A stretch of 64,000 bases of DNA, taken from assembly GCF_003001815.1 (NCBI RefSeq), contig NZ_PVMZ01000002.1, positions 496,001 to 560,000 on the forward strand, in the 5' to 3' direction. Position numbers and translations under genes: made by a program. Below are positions 25,144 to 33,563 of the stretch, one piece after another. Each line of letters opens with the position of its first letter. The stretch's first letter is position 1. This DNA comes from Actinoplanes italicus (GTDB lineage: Bacteria > Actinomycetota > Actinomycetes > Mycobacteriales > Micromonosporaceae). The notes beneath the pieces are model-generated. The model did no database searches. It worked only from the letters and a program-made list of their open reading frames with translations, and was not told the origin of the DNA.

Positions 25144-25158
25144 TTGCAGTTTCTGCAA
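25144..25158. promoter_or_regulatory. TetR-type operator
   Basis: TTGCAG-TTT-CTGCAA, a perfect 15-bp dyad 22 bases upstream of the tetR start and overlapping the likely -35 region. Size, symmetry and position fit a TetR-family autoregulatory site. Confidence 0.7.
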
Positions 25159-25164
25159 AAAGAT

Positions 25165-25623
25165 TTAGTCGTTGAGCTGGGACCGCTCGATCTCGGCGAG
25201 CGCGGCCGTCCACCAGGGCTCGATCGGGCGATCCACGAGCAGATCGGCCAGCAGCACGGCGGCGTTACGTGCGAGCGCGTCCGGTTTCGGAGCGGGCGAG
25301 CCGTCCTCCTCGAGCACACCCAGCGCTCCGGCCAGCAACCAGAGCACCACCTGCGGATCGGCATCCGGCCACGACCGGACCGCACTCGCCAGGGCGGTGC
25401 GCACGTCGTCCGCACCCAGCCCGTCCGGGTGGCCGTCCTCCAGCAGCAGCCGGACGGTCGTGCCCAGCACCAGGCCGGTCTGCGCCGGGTCGAGGGCGGC
25501 CAGGCGGCCGGCCGCCTCGTCGAGGGCCTCGGCGTCCGCGGCACGGACCGCGGTGACCGCGTCGGTGGCCGCGGCGGCGATCGGGCGGGCCGGTGCGGGC
25601 AGGTGCCGTCGGTTCTCGGTCAT
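25165..25623 (-). CDS. Hypothetical protein
   Basis: 152 residues from ATG 25621-25623. Almost entirely alpha-helical, Ala/Leu/Asp-rich, soluble and acidic, with no signal peptide or recognised domain. TAGGGT seven bases upstream suggests a leaderless mRNA. It runs toward tetR, whose operator lies in the 42-bp gap. It is divergent from the Ser/Thr kinase gene, so a link to the kinase is possible but unproven. Confidence 0.7.
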   Translation of the reverse strand: MTENRRHLPAPARPIAAAATDAVTAVRAADAEALDEAAGRLAALDPAQTGLVLGTTVRLLLEDGHPDGLGADDVRTALASAVRSWPDADPQVVLWLLAGALGVLEEDGSPAPKPDALARNAAVLLADLLVDRPIEPWWTAALAEIERSQLND

Positions 25624-25630
25624 GGTGGCG

Positions 25631-25636
25631 ACCCTA
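25631..25636 (-). promoter_or_regulatory. Putative leaderless -10 box
   Basis: Minus-strand TAGGGT followed by seven bases and the ATG of the 152-residue hypothetical gene. Confidence 0.4.
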
Positions 25637-25755
25637 AGCCCGTCGCCTCGAGCCGGCGAGATCGCCCCGGAATGGAATGTGAATGTGAAACGTGAATGGC
25701 ATTGGAGTGGTGTTCGGATGTGCGAATCGGCGAGCATTTCGGCAAACTGCGTCGA

Positions 25756-27279
25756 GTGGATGCGGAGCGGAAACTCGGCGGAAGGTACCGGCTGGAGAAC
25801 GAACTCGGCCGTGGCGGCATGGCGGTGGTCTGGCGTGCCCTGGACGAGGTGCTGAATCGCCCGGTCGCGGTGAAGGTACTGGCCGGTCGCTTCGCCGGCG
25901 ACGACCGGTTCCGGGCCCGGATCCTGCACGAGGCGAGGTCGGCGGCCACCCTGTCGCATCCGAACATCGCGCAGATCTACGACTTCGGGGAATCCGACGA
26001 GAATGGGCGGCCGGTCCCGTACGTGGTCATGGAATTGATCAATGGGCCGACGCTCCAGCAACGGATCTCCCGTGGCCGGATCCCACCGCGCACGATTTTC
26101 CGGATCTGCGGCGAGGTCGCCACGGCACTGGCCGTCGCGCACGCCGACGGACTCGTGCACCGCGACATCAAACTCGCCAACATCATGGTCACCGGGGGTG
26201 GCGCCAAGGTCGTCGACTTCGGCATCGCCGCCGTCGCCGGGCCCGCCTCACCCGAGGACGCCCTGCTCGGCACCCCTGCCTACCTCGCGCCGGAACGGCT
26301 CACCGGCGGTGCCATCGAACCGGCCTCCGACGTCTACGCGCTCGGCGTGCTGCTCTACCGCCTGCTGGCCGGGACGGCGCCGTGGAGCGTGGAGACCACC
26401 ACCCAGATGCTCTCGGCGCACGTCTACCAGGAGCCGAATCCGCTGCCCGATCTACCCGGAGTGCCCGGCGAGATCATCGATCTGGTCACCCGCTGCCTGG
26501 ACAAGGACCCGGGAGAGCGGCCGGACGCGGCGGAGGTGGCGGGCCTGCTGGGCGACGCCGCCGAGGCTGCGGGCATGACCAAACCTGATCTGGTACGGCC
26601 GGAAGCACCCGGATCCGGCGGCTACGACGAGGAGACCCTGCCGGTGACCGGTCCCGCTCCAGGGTGGCGGCCTGCCGCACCCGGCGTGATTCCGGCACGC
26701 GTAGCCGTACCGAATAGATGGAAGAAGTCCCGGCTGCTGGCCGGAGCCGTCGCGGCAACCCTGCTCATCGCCCTGCCGTTGTCTTTGACCTCGGGAGACG
26801 GTGACGCGCCCGGTGACCTCGCCGCCCCGCCCGCAACGTCACCGAAGGTGACCAGAAGTGTGCCCGGACCGGGGGCCGACCGCCCCGCGGAGGCCACGAG
26901 CCGCCCCGAACGCGTCCCCGCGATCAGCTCGGACTCCGGAAACGTCTGGCCCGGCGCGCCGCTCGCACCTGCCGGATCGGCGTCGGCCTCCGGCGGTGCA
27001 CCGCAACCCAGCGTGACCGTCTCCGTCCCGCCGTCCGGCTCGGCGGCACCACCGCGAGGCACCCTGCTGGAGTCGGCGGGCGGGACGGTCCTGGCTCGCT
27101 GCGTGACCGCCGGGACCGAACTGCTGGACTGGGATCCACGCCCCGGTTTCGTCGTGGAGCGGGCCGACCCGGGCCCGGCGCTCACCGCGGTGGTGGTGTT
27201 CGCCGGTGCCCTCGCGCGCTACCGGATGACCGTGACCTGCGTGGGCGGCCGTCCGTCCGCCGTGGTCCTCCCGCTGTAG
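25756..27279 (+). CDS. PknB-type membrane Ser/Thr protein kinase
   Basis: 507 residues from GTG 25756, which leaves about ten residues before the kinase fold, as in most relatives; ATG 25696 and GTG 25720 are in-frame alternatives. Kinase domain about 10-270: LGRGGMAVV, Lys40 (VAVKVL), HRDIKLAN (135-142), DFG (154-156), GTPAYLAPE. One transmembrane helix (about 326-345) is followed by a Pro/Ser-rich linker and a small extracytoplasmic domain with two Cys, with no PASTA repeats. It probably senses an extracellular cue. FHA proteins such as the one at 2.1 kb bind targets of such kinases. Confidence 0.92.
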   Translation: MDAERKLGGRYRLENELGRGGMAVVWRALDEVLNRPVAVKVLAGRFAGDDRFRARILHEARSAATLSHPNIAQIYDFGESDENGRPVPYVVMELINGPTLQQRISRGRIPPRTIFRICGEVATALAVAHADGLVHRDIKLANIMVTGGGAKVVDFGIAAVAGPASPEDALLGTPAYLAPERLTGGAIEPASDVYALGVLLYRLLAGTAPWSVETTTQMLSAHVYQEPNPLPDLPGVPGEIIDLVTRCLDKDPGERPDAAEVAGLLGDAAEAAGMTKPDLVRPEAPGSGGYDEETLPVTGPAPGWRPAAPGVIPARVAVPNRWKKSRLLAGAVAATLLIALPLSLTSGDGDAPGDLAAPPATSPKVTRSVPGPGADRPAEATSRPERVPAISSDSGNVWPGAPLAPAGSASASGGAPQPSVTVSVPPSGSAAPPRGTLLESAGGTVLARCVTAGTELLDWDPRPGFVVERADPGPALTAVVVFAGALARYRMTVTCVGGRPSAVVLPL

Positions 27280-27356
27280 CGACGGTCCGTCCGCTCGATG
27301 CCCGGGCGCGTCGGATGTCCGACTAAACTGCGGCGGCACGCTGCGAAGGGACATCG

Positions 27357-29069
27357 ATGACGGCGAACGCACCTGACGATTGGCTCGCCCGTTTCAGGGG
27401 TGCGCTCCGCCGTACCCCGCAGACGCCGCAGCCCCAACCCGAGCCGCTTCAGCCGGCCGGCGGTGAACTGGCCGCCGACCCCGGGTTCCGGGACGGCCCG
27501 GAGAACGTCGACATGCCCGCGACCGTCACGGCCGAGCGGGTCGAGGTGCCGGGCCGAGCCGGGGTGTACGGCCTCGGCGTGACCGTCTCCGGCGGTGACA
27601 CCGGGATCGCTCCGCCCATTCAGCCGCTGGCGCCCGGTGTCACCTACCGTGCGGACGTCTCGATCTTCCTGGCCGAGCCGCTGAGCGTGCCGACCCTGCG
27701 GATCGTCCCGGAGTGGGTCGCCGACGAGCCCGCCGACCGCCCGTCGGTCCGGTCGATGCCGGCCCGCAACGAATACGGCCACCACCGGATCAGCCTGACC
27801 TTCACGGTCCCGGCGGGCGCCCGCGACGCCCTGGTCCGGCTTCATTCGGGCGAGGGCACCACCATCTGGTACGACTACTCGCTCACCGCCGTCGTCGCGC
27901 CCGATGTGACCGTCATTCCCGACGGCGACGACCCTCTGGCGGCCGCGCGGGCCGCTCTCGCCGCGGGTGACCTCCCGGTGGCCGTAACCGCGCTGCGGCA
28001 GGTGGTCAAGGCCGGCGACCCCGACGGCGACGCCGCCTGGGAACTGGGCCGGATCGCGCTCACCGAACAGCGCTGGTCCGCCGCCGAGCAGCTGCTGCGC
28101 GGCGCCGCGGCGAAACGGCCGGAGGCGTTCGAGCGTGGGTACGCCCTGGCACTGGCCTACGACCGGCTCAAGCGCCGCGACGACAGTCGCAGGGCCTCGG
28201 CCGCGGCCCTGGTGTACGACACCAAACTGCCGTTCGACGGGCCGGCCCTGCTCGACTCCGACGTGACGTCCTTCGGCGCCCGCCGCGAGGTGGGAATCTT
28301 CCTCGCCGAACACCTGACACAGATCCGCACCCAGGCAGAACAGCGCCTTGCCCGGCCCGTGGACAGCACCTTCGACCAGCCGATCTTCGTCTACTGGGCG
28401 CAGGGCTTCGACTCCGCGCCGCCGGTCGTACGGGCCTGCCTGGCCGCGCTCAAGGCGAACAACCCGGATTCCCGCGTGCACGAGTTGTCGCTGGACGGCA
28501 TCGGCGACTACGTCGACGTTCCGGAGGATCTGGTGGCCTCCCTGGCGGGCGACCACTACCACTTCTCGGATCTGCTGCGGATGCTGCTGCTGGAGAAGTT
28601 CGGCGGTGTCTGGCTGGACGCCACCTGCCTGGTCACCGAGCCGCTGCGCCCACACGTCGACCGGGCGCTGGCCAAGGGCAGCGTGTTCGCCTTCAACTAC
28701 ACCGGCCCGTACCTGGTCAACTGGTTCCTGGCGAGCCGCCCCGACAGCTACGTCATGCACCTGTGGCGGGCCGCGTCGTTCCTGTGGTGGGAGAAGCGCG
28801 GCGAGATCGTCGACCTCCTCCTGCACCACCACATCTTCGAGATGCTGCACCGGCTCGACGACCGTTTCCGCGCCGAGTGGGACGCCGGCCTGCGGCTCAA
28901 CGCGACACCGCCGCACGCCCTGCAGTCGGTGCTGCTCAAGCCGTACGAGCCGGAGATGTTCCAGACGATCATGGAGAGCGCGTTCGTCCACAAACTCCGT
29001 CACCACGCCCTCAACGAAGCCCCGAACAGCGAGTCCTACCTGTCCCGCATCATTCGCCGCGACTACTGA
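27357..29069 (+). CDS. Capsule-type glycosyltransferase with TPR and N-terminal beta domain
   Basis: 570 residues from ATG 27357 (GAAGGGA upstream). Three parts: a Pro-rich leader and a beta-sandwich resembling a carbohydrate-binding module (about 40-185), a helical TPR-like stretch (about 195-285), and a capsular polysaccharide synthesis/GT32-like transferase (about 330-545) with IFVYWAQGFDSAPPVVR, HFSDLLRMLLLEKFGG and the metal-binding-type VWLDATCL. It lacks a signal peptide or membrane helix. It probably adds a sugar to a surface glycan or protein. The kinase gene lies 77 bp upstream. Confidence 0.8.
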   Translation: MTANAPDDWLARFRGALRRTPQTPQPQPEPLQPAGGELAADPGFRDGPENVDMPATVTAERVEVPGRAGVYGLGVTVSGGDTGIAPPIQPLAPGVTYRADVSIFLAEPLSVPTLRIVPEWVADEPADRPSVRSMPARNEYGHHRISLTFTVPAGARDALVRLHSGEGTTIWYDYSLTAVVAPDVTVIPDGDDPLAAARAALAAGDLPVAVTALRQVVKAGDPDGDAAWELGRIALTEQRWSAAEQLLRGAAAKRPEAFERGYALALAYDRLKRRDDSRRASAAALVYDTKLPFDGPALLDSDVTSFGARREVGIFLAEHLTQIRTQAEQRLARPVDSTFDQPIFVYWAQGFDSAPPVVRACLAALKANNPDSRVHELSLDGIGDYVDVPEDLVASLAGDHYHFSDLLRMLLLEKFGGVWLDATCLVTEPLRPHVDRALAKGSVFAFNYTGPYLVNWFLASRPDSYVMHLWRAASFLWWEKRGEIVDLLLHHHIFEMLHRLDDRFRAEWDAGLRLNATPPHALQSVLLKPYEPEMFQTIMESAFVHKLRHHALNEAPNSESYLSRIIRRDY

Positions 29070-29155
29070 CGGCCGGCTCCGCGCCCACGCGGGCCTCACA
29101 GGGCAACTCCCAACCAGCCCACCACCGCCCGCCCCCGCCCCCGCCCCCGCACCTC

Positions 29156-29818
29156 GCGTGGCGAGTTGCGGTTCGCGGGTGGGTTATCGCGGGTGGGCGT
29201 AGGTCACCACGCTGTCAGGCGGCCGGCTGGCCGTGCGTGGTGAGTTGCGGTCCGTGGCTGGGCGTGGGTGGTCACGTTGGTGGGCGGGCTGGCTGGCCGT
29301 GCGTGGTGAGTTGCGGTCCGTGGCTGGGCGTGGGTGGTCACGTTGGTGGGCGGGCTGGCCGTGCGTGGTGAGTTGCGGTCCGCGGGTGGGCGTGGGTAGT
29401 CACGTTGGTGGGCGGGCTGGCCATGCGTGGTGAGTTGCGGTCCGCGGGTGGGCGTGGGTAGTCACGTTGGCGGGCGGGCTGGCCATGCGTGGTGAGTTGC
29501 GGTCCGCGGGTGGGCGTAGGTCACCACGCTGGCAGGCGGCCCTGGTGCGTGGTGAGTTGCGGTCCGCGGGTGGGCGCCGGGGGCGTGGGTCACCCCATCG
29601 CGGGGCGGCTGGCGTGTGCGTGGTGATCTGCGGTCTGTGGCTGGGCGTGGGTGGCCACGTTGGTGGGCGACTGGCCGTGCGTGGTGAGTTGCGGTCCGTG
29701 GGTGGGCGTAGGTCACCACGCTGCCAGGAGGTCGGCGTGTGCGTGGTGAGGTGTGGTCCGTGGGTGGGCGTGGGTCACCACGTTGGTGGGCGGCCGGCCG
29801 TGCGTGGTGAGGTGTGGC
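29156..29818. repeat. Tandem array of eleven ~62-bp units with internal dyads
   Basis: The anchor gcgtggtga (or gcgtggcga) recurs at 29156, 29235, 29301, 29363, 29425, 29487, 29547, 29618, 29679, 29741 and 29802. Spacings are mostly 60-66. Each unit continues with gttgcggtccg and tgggcgt, then either tcaccacgc or a gtcacgttgg variant. In the former case gcgtggtga and tcaccacgc form a 9-bp inverted repeat. Unit length is not a multiple of three, so the array is not coding. It occupies most of the 1,022-bp gene-free interval 29070-30091. Confidence 0.85.
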
Positions 29819-29833
29819 TCGGACCGGGCCACT

Positions 29834-29898
29834 GGTCTCCACGCAGCGGGTCTCTACGCAGCGGGTCTCTACGCAGCGGGTCTCCACGCAGCGGGTCT
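29834..29898. repeat. 15-bp tandem repeat, four to five units
   Basis: Near-perfect units of gggtctctacgcagc directly follow the 62-bp array. Both strands stay open through it (VSTQR-type pentapeptides), but no ribosome-binding site or credible gene surrounds it. Confidence 0.8.
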
Positions 29899-30010
29899 GC
29901 CGTGGACGCCACAATGGCGAAAAAGCGCACCTGAAAACGTACGAGCAAATGCAATTAAGCCGACGACCAACCGCAAGGAACCCGCAAACGCGGAGCCAGT
30001 AACGCGGGGT

Positions 30011-30029
30011 CTGGGGGCTCGGCCCCCAG
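30011..30029. terminator. Short hairpin beside the repeat array
   Basis: Perfect 8-bp arms ctgggggc / gcccccag with a 3-base loop. It follows the tRNA terminator on the minus strand and may be a backup stop. Confidence 0.4.
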
Positions 30030-30034
30030 GCAAG

Positions 30035-30080
30035 TAAAAAGAAAAGCGCCCAAGTCCGAGCATTCCGCGGACAGGGCGCT
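30035..30080 (-). terminator. Intrinsic terminator of tRNA-Arg
   Basis: Read on the minus strand, arms agcgccc...gggcgct (30074-30080 and 30045-30051) with an inner gtccg/cggac stem are followed by a T-rich tract (TTTTCTTTTTA). It lies 12 bases beyond the tRNA 3' end. Confidence 0.85.
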
Positions 30081-30091
30081 ACCAAAGCTTG

Positions 30092-30163
30092 TGCCCCCGG
30101 CAGGATTCGAACCTGCGCTTTCGCCTCCGGAGGGCGACGCTCTATCCCCTGAGCTACGGGGGC
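30092..30163 (-). tRNA. tRNA-Arg (anticodon CCG)
   Basis: 72 bases on the minus strand folding as a full cloverleaf: acceptor GCCCCCG/CGGGGGC with discriminator A, D-arm GCTC/GAGC, anticodon stem TCGCC/GGCGA around loop CTCCGGA (anticodon CCG, reading CGG), and T-arm GCAGG-TTCGAAT-CCTGC. The 3' CCA is not encoded. CGG is a frequent codon in such genomes. A T-rich terminator follows. Confidence 0.96.
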
Positions 30164-30259
30164 TCAGTGGTTAGAAGCCTAGCAGGTGCCTCCACGGCGG
30201 GGCCAACGGGTATGACGGCGAGCCGCAGCCGCAGGTGAGGGCGAGATTCCAGTGACGAA

Positions 30260-30290
30260 CGGGCCCGGCAACCATCGGTCGCCGGGCCCG
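30260..30290. terminator. Hairpin downstream of the DUF305 gene
   Basis: Perfect 10-bp arms cgggcccggc / gccgggcccg with an 11-base loop, 54 bases beyond the DUF305 stop on the minus strand and between it and tRNA-Arg. Confidence 0.65.
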
Positions 30291-30343
30291 CCGCTTCGGT
30301 CTGCGGCTCGCTCAGGAAGTCTGCATCCGGGCGAGCGGATCGG

Positions 30344-31006
30344 TCAGGCGGCCTGCACCTGGGCGAGCAGATCCGTCATCGCGGTGATCTCGTACTGCTG
30401 CGATTCCATGATGTTTTTCGCGATGCCGGTCACATTCTCGTTGTCCGACATCTCGAGAATCTCCTGCGCCATGTGGATGCCACCGAGGTGGTGCTGGCGC
30501 ATCAGCGTCAGGTAGAGGATGTCCACCTGCTTGCCCTGGGCCTGACGCAATTCCTCCATCTGCTGCTGGGTGGCCATGCCCGGCATGAGGCCGTTCTGCA
30601 TCGAGGCCTGACCGTCGGGCATCCAGGCCATGGGGGGCTGGGTGCCGTTCAGGTTGAGGCCCCACTCACCCAGCCAGGTCTGCATGATGTTGACCTGGCC
30701 GTGCTGGGTGAGTGCGGTGTCCAGGCCCATTGAGCGGACCTCGGCGTTCGTGGCCTTCGCGTACGCGATCGTGCCCATGTCGACGGCCTGGGCGTGGTGG
30801 GCCGCCATGTCGCGCAGGAAGCCCGCCTCCGGCGAGTCGTCGGCCGGGTGGTCGGGGGACGCTATGGCCAGTCCCGCCGCCAGTCCGGCCCCCGCGCCCA
30901 CGAGGAGGATCAGTACCGCCAGCAGCACCCGCAGGGCCAGGCCGGCGCGCCGGTGGTCCGGCGCGTCGAGTTCTACGGCCTCATCGGTCGACATGGTCGA
31001 TCGCAC
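30344..31006 (-). CDS. DUF305 family membrane-anchored protein
   Basis: 220 residues from GTG 31004-31006 (GGCGGGA upstream; ATG 30992-30994 is an alternative). One N-terminal transmembrane helix (about 24-48) anchors a four-helix extracytoplasmic domain of the DUF305 type. It carries two His/Met-rich motifs, FLRDMAAHHAQAVDM and MRQHHLGGIHMAQ, suggestive of metal binding, plus Met-rich loops. DUF305 proteins are often near copper-handling genes. It starts 10 bases after the DUF3105 gene, making a two-gene operon. Confidence 0.85.
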   Translation of the reverse strand: MRSTMSTDEAVELDAPDHRRAGLALRVLLAVLILLVGAGAGLAAGLAIASPDHPADDSPEAGFLRDMAAHHAQAVDMGTIAYAKATNAEVRSMGLDTALTQHGQVNIMQTWLGEWGLNLNGTQPPMAWMPDGQASMQNGLMPGMATQQQMEELRQAQGKQVDILYLTLMRQHHLGGIHMAQEILEMSDNENVTGIAKNIMESQQYEITAMTDLLAQVQAA

Positions 31007-31016
31007 TCGTTCCCGC

Positions 31017-31811
31017 CTAGCCGTCGAGCGGCGTGGTGCCGGTCTGGGTCAGGCCACCGGAGCAGGGGATACCCGGCTCGATCGTCGCGTTCTGGCTCAG
31101 GGCCCGGATGAAGTCGTCGATGCGGGGGTCGTCGGCCGTGGCGACCTTGAGCTGGTAACCCCACGCCTGGAGCGAGATGTTCTCGGTCAGGCCCTCGACC
31201 GGGCTCATCATGGTGAACGGCTTGCCCTTCACCTTCGACTCGAGCGCGGTGATCTGGTCGGCGGCGAGGCCGGGCTTGTAGGCGACCCAGACGGCACCGT
31301 GCTCCAGGCTGTGCACGGCGTGCTCGTTGGCGACCGGGGCGTTGTAGACGTCACCCATGCAGTTCTGCCAGCGGGCGTTGTGCGCGCCACCGACCGGCGG
31401 GGTCAGCTTGTAGGTCAGCGGGCCGGTCTTGTGGTCCCGCGCGGTGAGCGTCTTGTCCGGGTCGTTCCGGTAGTTGACGATGCCGGAGATCGCGTTGGCG
31501 CGTTCCTCCCACGGCGTCGCTTTCTCCTTGTCGGACTGCATCGCGGCGACGACACCCCAGCCGATGATGCCGACCGCGATGAGCACGACGGCGCCGGCGA
31601 CAAGGATCGGGCCCCAGGGGCGGCTCCCGGCTACCTTGACCGGGGTGACCGGTTTGCGACCCTTGCCGCCCTTTCCGCCCTTTCCGGCGGGCCGGGTGCC
31701 ACCCGGACGGTTGGCGCCGGACTTGCCCGCGGGGGGCTTGCCCTGGCCGGTGGTCTTGTCGACCTTGACGGTGGACGGAACCCGGTCGGGACCCGGGGAA
31801 CTGATACTCAT
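31017..31811 (-). CDS. DUF3105 family membrane-anchored protein
   Basis: 264 residues from ATG 31809-31811 with GAGG upstream. The cytoplasmic N-terminus is Lys/Gly/Pro-rich (1-66), then one transmembrane helix (about 68-92) and an extracytoplasmic DUF3105 domain with the signature HAVHSLEHGAVWVAY and Cys residues (NCMGDVY, IPCSGG) that could pair. Its role is unknown; pairing with DUF305 recurs in actinobacteria as far as I recall. The divergent argS gene starts 87 bp away. Confidence 0.85.
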   Translation of the reverse strand: MSISSPGPDRVPSTVKVDKTTGQGKPPAGKSGANRPGGTRPAGKGGKGGKGRKPVTPVKVAGSRPWGPILVAGAVVLIAVGIIGWGVVAAMQSDKEKATPWEERANAISGIVNYRNDPDKTLTARDHKTGPLTYKLTPPVGGAHNARWQNCMGDVYNAPVANEHAVHSLEHGAVWVAYKPGLAADQITALESKVKGKPFTMMSPVEGLTENISLQAWGYQLKVATADDPRIDDFIRALSQNATIEPGIPCSGGLTQTGTTPLDG

Positions 31812-31886
31812 CGTGCCTCGTCGATTCGTCAGCAGAGGGAAGGGGCGGGGCGCGGGTGGCCGCCGAACGCCGAAGTCTACCCCCGA

Positions 31887-31892
31887 TAGCAT
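31887..31892 (+). promoter_or_regulatory. Putative leaderless -10 box of argS
   Basis: TAGCAT followed by six bases and GTG 31899. The identical hexamer and spacing occur before thrB (42716-42721). Confidence 0.55.
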
Positions 31893-31898
31893 GGCCGG

Positions 31899-33560
31899 GT
31901 GACTCCCGCCAACCTTGCTGACACCGTTCTCTCAGCCGCTCGTGCCGTATTCGAGACGCGCGGACTCGACGTCACGCTGCTGCCCGCCGCGACGACGGTG
32001 GAGCGGCCGCGCAACCCCGAGCACGGCGACTACGCCTCGAACCTCGCACTGCAACTGGGCAAGAAGGCCGGTGTCGCGCCGCGCGAGCTCGCCACGGCGC
32101 TCGCCGAGGAACTCGCCGGCCGGGACGGGATCAAGTCGGTGGAGATCGCCGGCCCGGGCTTCCTGAACATCCGGTTGGACGCGGCCGCGACCGGCGCGAT
32201 CGCCAAACTGGTGGTCGAGGCAGGCCCAGCCTACGGCCGGAACACCGCCCTGGCCGGGCAGAAGGTGAACCTCGAGTTCGTCTCGGCGAACCCGACCGGC
32301 CCGATCCACCTGGGCCACACCCGCTGGGCCGCCGTCGGCGACTCGCTGCGCCGGGTGCTGTCGGCCGCCGGAGCCGAGGTGAGCAGTGAGTACTACATCA
32401 ACGACGCGGGCGCCCAGGTGGACCGCTTCGCCCGCTCGCTGTTCGCGGCCGCCAACGGCGAGCCCACCCCGGAGGACGGCTACGTCGGCGACTACATCAC
32501 CGAGATCGCCAAGGTGATCACCGACGCCGACCCCGGCCTGGTCGGACAGCCCGCCGAGACCGCCCTGCCGATCTTCCTGGCCCGCGGTTACGAGCTGATG
32601 CTGAAGGAGATCCGGGAGAGCCTGGAGCGCTTCGGCGTGCACTTCGACGTCTGGTTCTCCGAGCAGACGCTGCACAACGGCGGCGCGGTCGAGCACGCCA
32701 TCGAGGAGCTGCGCAAGCAGGGGCACATCTTCGAGGACGGCGGCGCGATCTGGCTGCGGACCACCGACTTCACCGACGACAAGGACCGGGTGCTGATCCG
32801 GTCGAACGGTGAGAAGACCTACTTCGCGGCCGACGCGGCGTATTACATCAACAAGCGGGAGCGCGGTTTCGACCGCTGCATCTACCTGCTCGGCGCCGAC
32901 CACCACGGCTACATCGGCCGGCTCAAGGCGATCGCGGCGTGCGCCGGCGACGACCCGGCGGAGAACATCGAGATCCTGATCGGACAGCTGGTCAACCTGG
33001 TCCGCGGCGGGCAGCCGGTGCGGCTGTCGAAGCGGGCCGGCAACATCATCACGCTGGACGAGCTGGTCGAGGCGGTCGGCTCGGACGCCGCCCGGTACTC
33101 GCTGGCCCGCTCCTCGACCGACTCCACGCTGACGCTGGACATCGAGGAGATCACCAAGAACTCGAGCGACAATCCGGTCTTCTACGTGCAGTACGCCCAC
33201 GCGCGGATCTGCTCGCTGCTGCGCAACGCCGAGGACAAGAAGATCAGCCGCGGTGACGACTACGATCCCGCGCTGCTCTCCCACGAGCGTGAGAAGAACC
33301 TGCTCAAGACGCTGAACCAGTTCCCGGAGGTGGTCGCCACCGCCGCCGAGCTGCGCGAGCCGCACCGGATCGCGGTGTACCTCGAGGAGCGGGTGGCCAC
33401 CGACTACCACCGCTTCTACGACGCGTGCCAGGTGCTGCCGAAGGGCGACGAACCGGTCTCCGAGTTCGCGCAGTCGCGGCTCTGGCTGGTCGAGGCCACC
33501 CGAACGGTGCTCGCGAACGGTTTGGACCTCCTCGGGGTCTCCGCTCCGGAGAGGATGTAA
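31899..33560 (+). CDS. argS: Arginyl-tRNA synthetase
   Basis: 553 residues from GTG 31899. Class I synthetase: Arg-specific N-terminal domain (about 1-100), the HIGH motif as PIHLGHTRW, the KMSKS-like loop [10 protein letters not shown], and the C-terminal DALR anticodon-binding domain ending in the family tail. Charges tRNA-Arg with arginine. It is the first gene of argS-lysA-hom-thrC; lysA starts three bases after the stop. The absence of a ribosome-binding site and the TAGCAT box six bases upstream imply a leaderless mRNA. Confidence 0.97.
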   Translation: MTPANLADTVLSAARAVFETRGLDVTLLPAATTVERPRNPEHGDYASNLALQLGKKAGVAPRELATALAEELAGRDGIKSVEIAGPGFLNIRLDAAATGAIAKLVVEAGPAYGRNTALAGQKVNLEFVSANPTGPIHLGHTRWAAVGDSLRRVLSAAGAEVSSEYYINDAGAQVDRFARSLFAAANGEPTPEDGYVGDYITEIAKVITDADPGLVGQPAETALPIFLARGYELMLKEIRESLERFGVHFDVWFSEQTLHNGGAVEHAIEELRKQGHIFEDGGAIWLRTTDFTDDKDRVLIRSNGEKTYFAADAAYYINKRERGFDRCIYLLGADHHGYIGRLKAIAACAGDDPAENIEILIGQLVNLVRGGQPVRLSKRAGNIITLDELVEAVGSDAARYSLARSSTDSTLTLDIEEITKNSSDNPVFYVQYAHARICSLLRNAEDKKISRGDDYDPALLSHEREKNLLKTLNQFPEVVATAAELREPHRIAVYLEERVATDYHRFYDACQVLPKGDEPVSEFAQSRLWLVEATRTVLANGLDLLGVSAPERM

Positions 33561-33563
33561 ATC

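Noticed and set aside
29233..29433. Repeat-protein gene (VRGELRSV-type peptides) in the 62-bp array
   Set aside because: A 62-bp period shifts frame at each unit, so the peptide repeat holds only where two units happen to be 66 or 60 bp apart.
29156..29818. CRISPR array
   Set aside because: Units are degenerate along their whole length with no unique spacers, and no cas genes are present.
29814..30002. Small ORF with VSTQR repeats
   Set aside because: No ribosome-binding site, both strands equally open, and the downstream part is AT-rich and unlike coding DNA here.
30092..30163. tRNA-Arg as an integration site of a mobile element
   Set aside because: I found no duplicated tRNA 3' end nearby and no integrase gene in the window.
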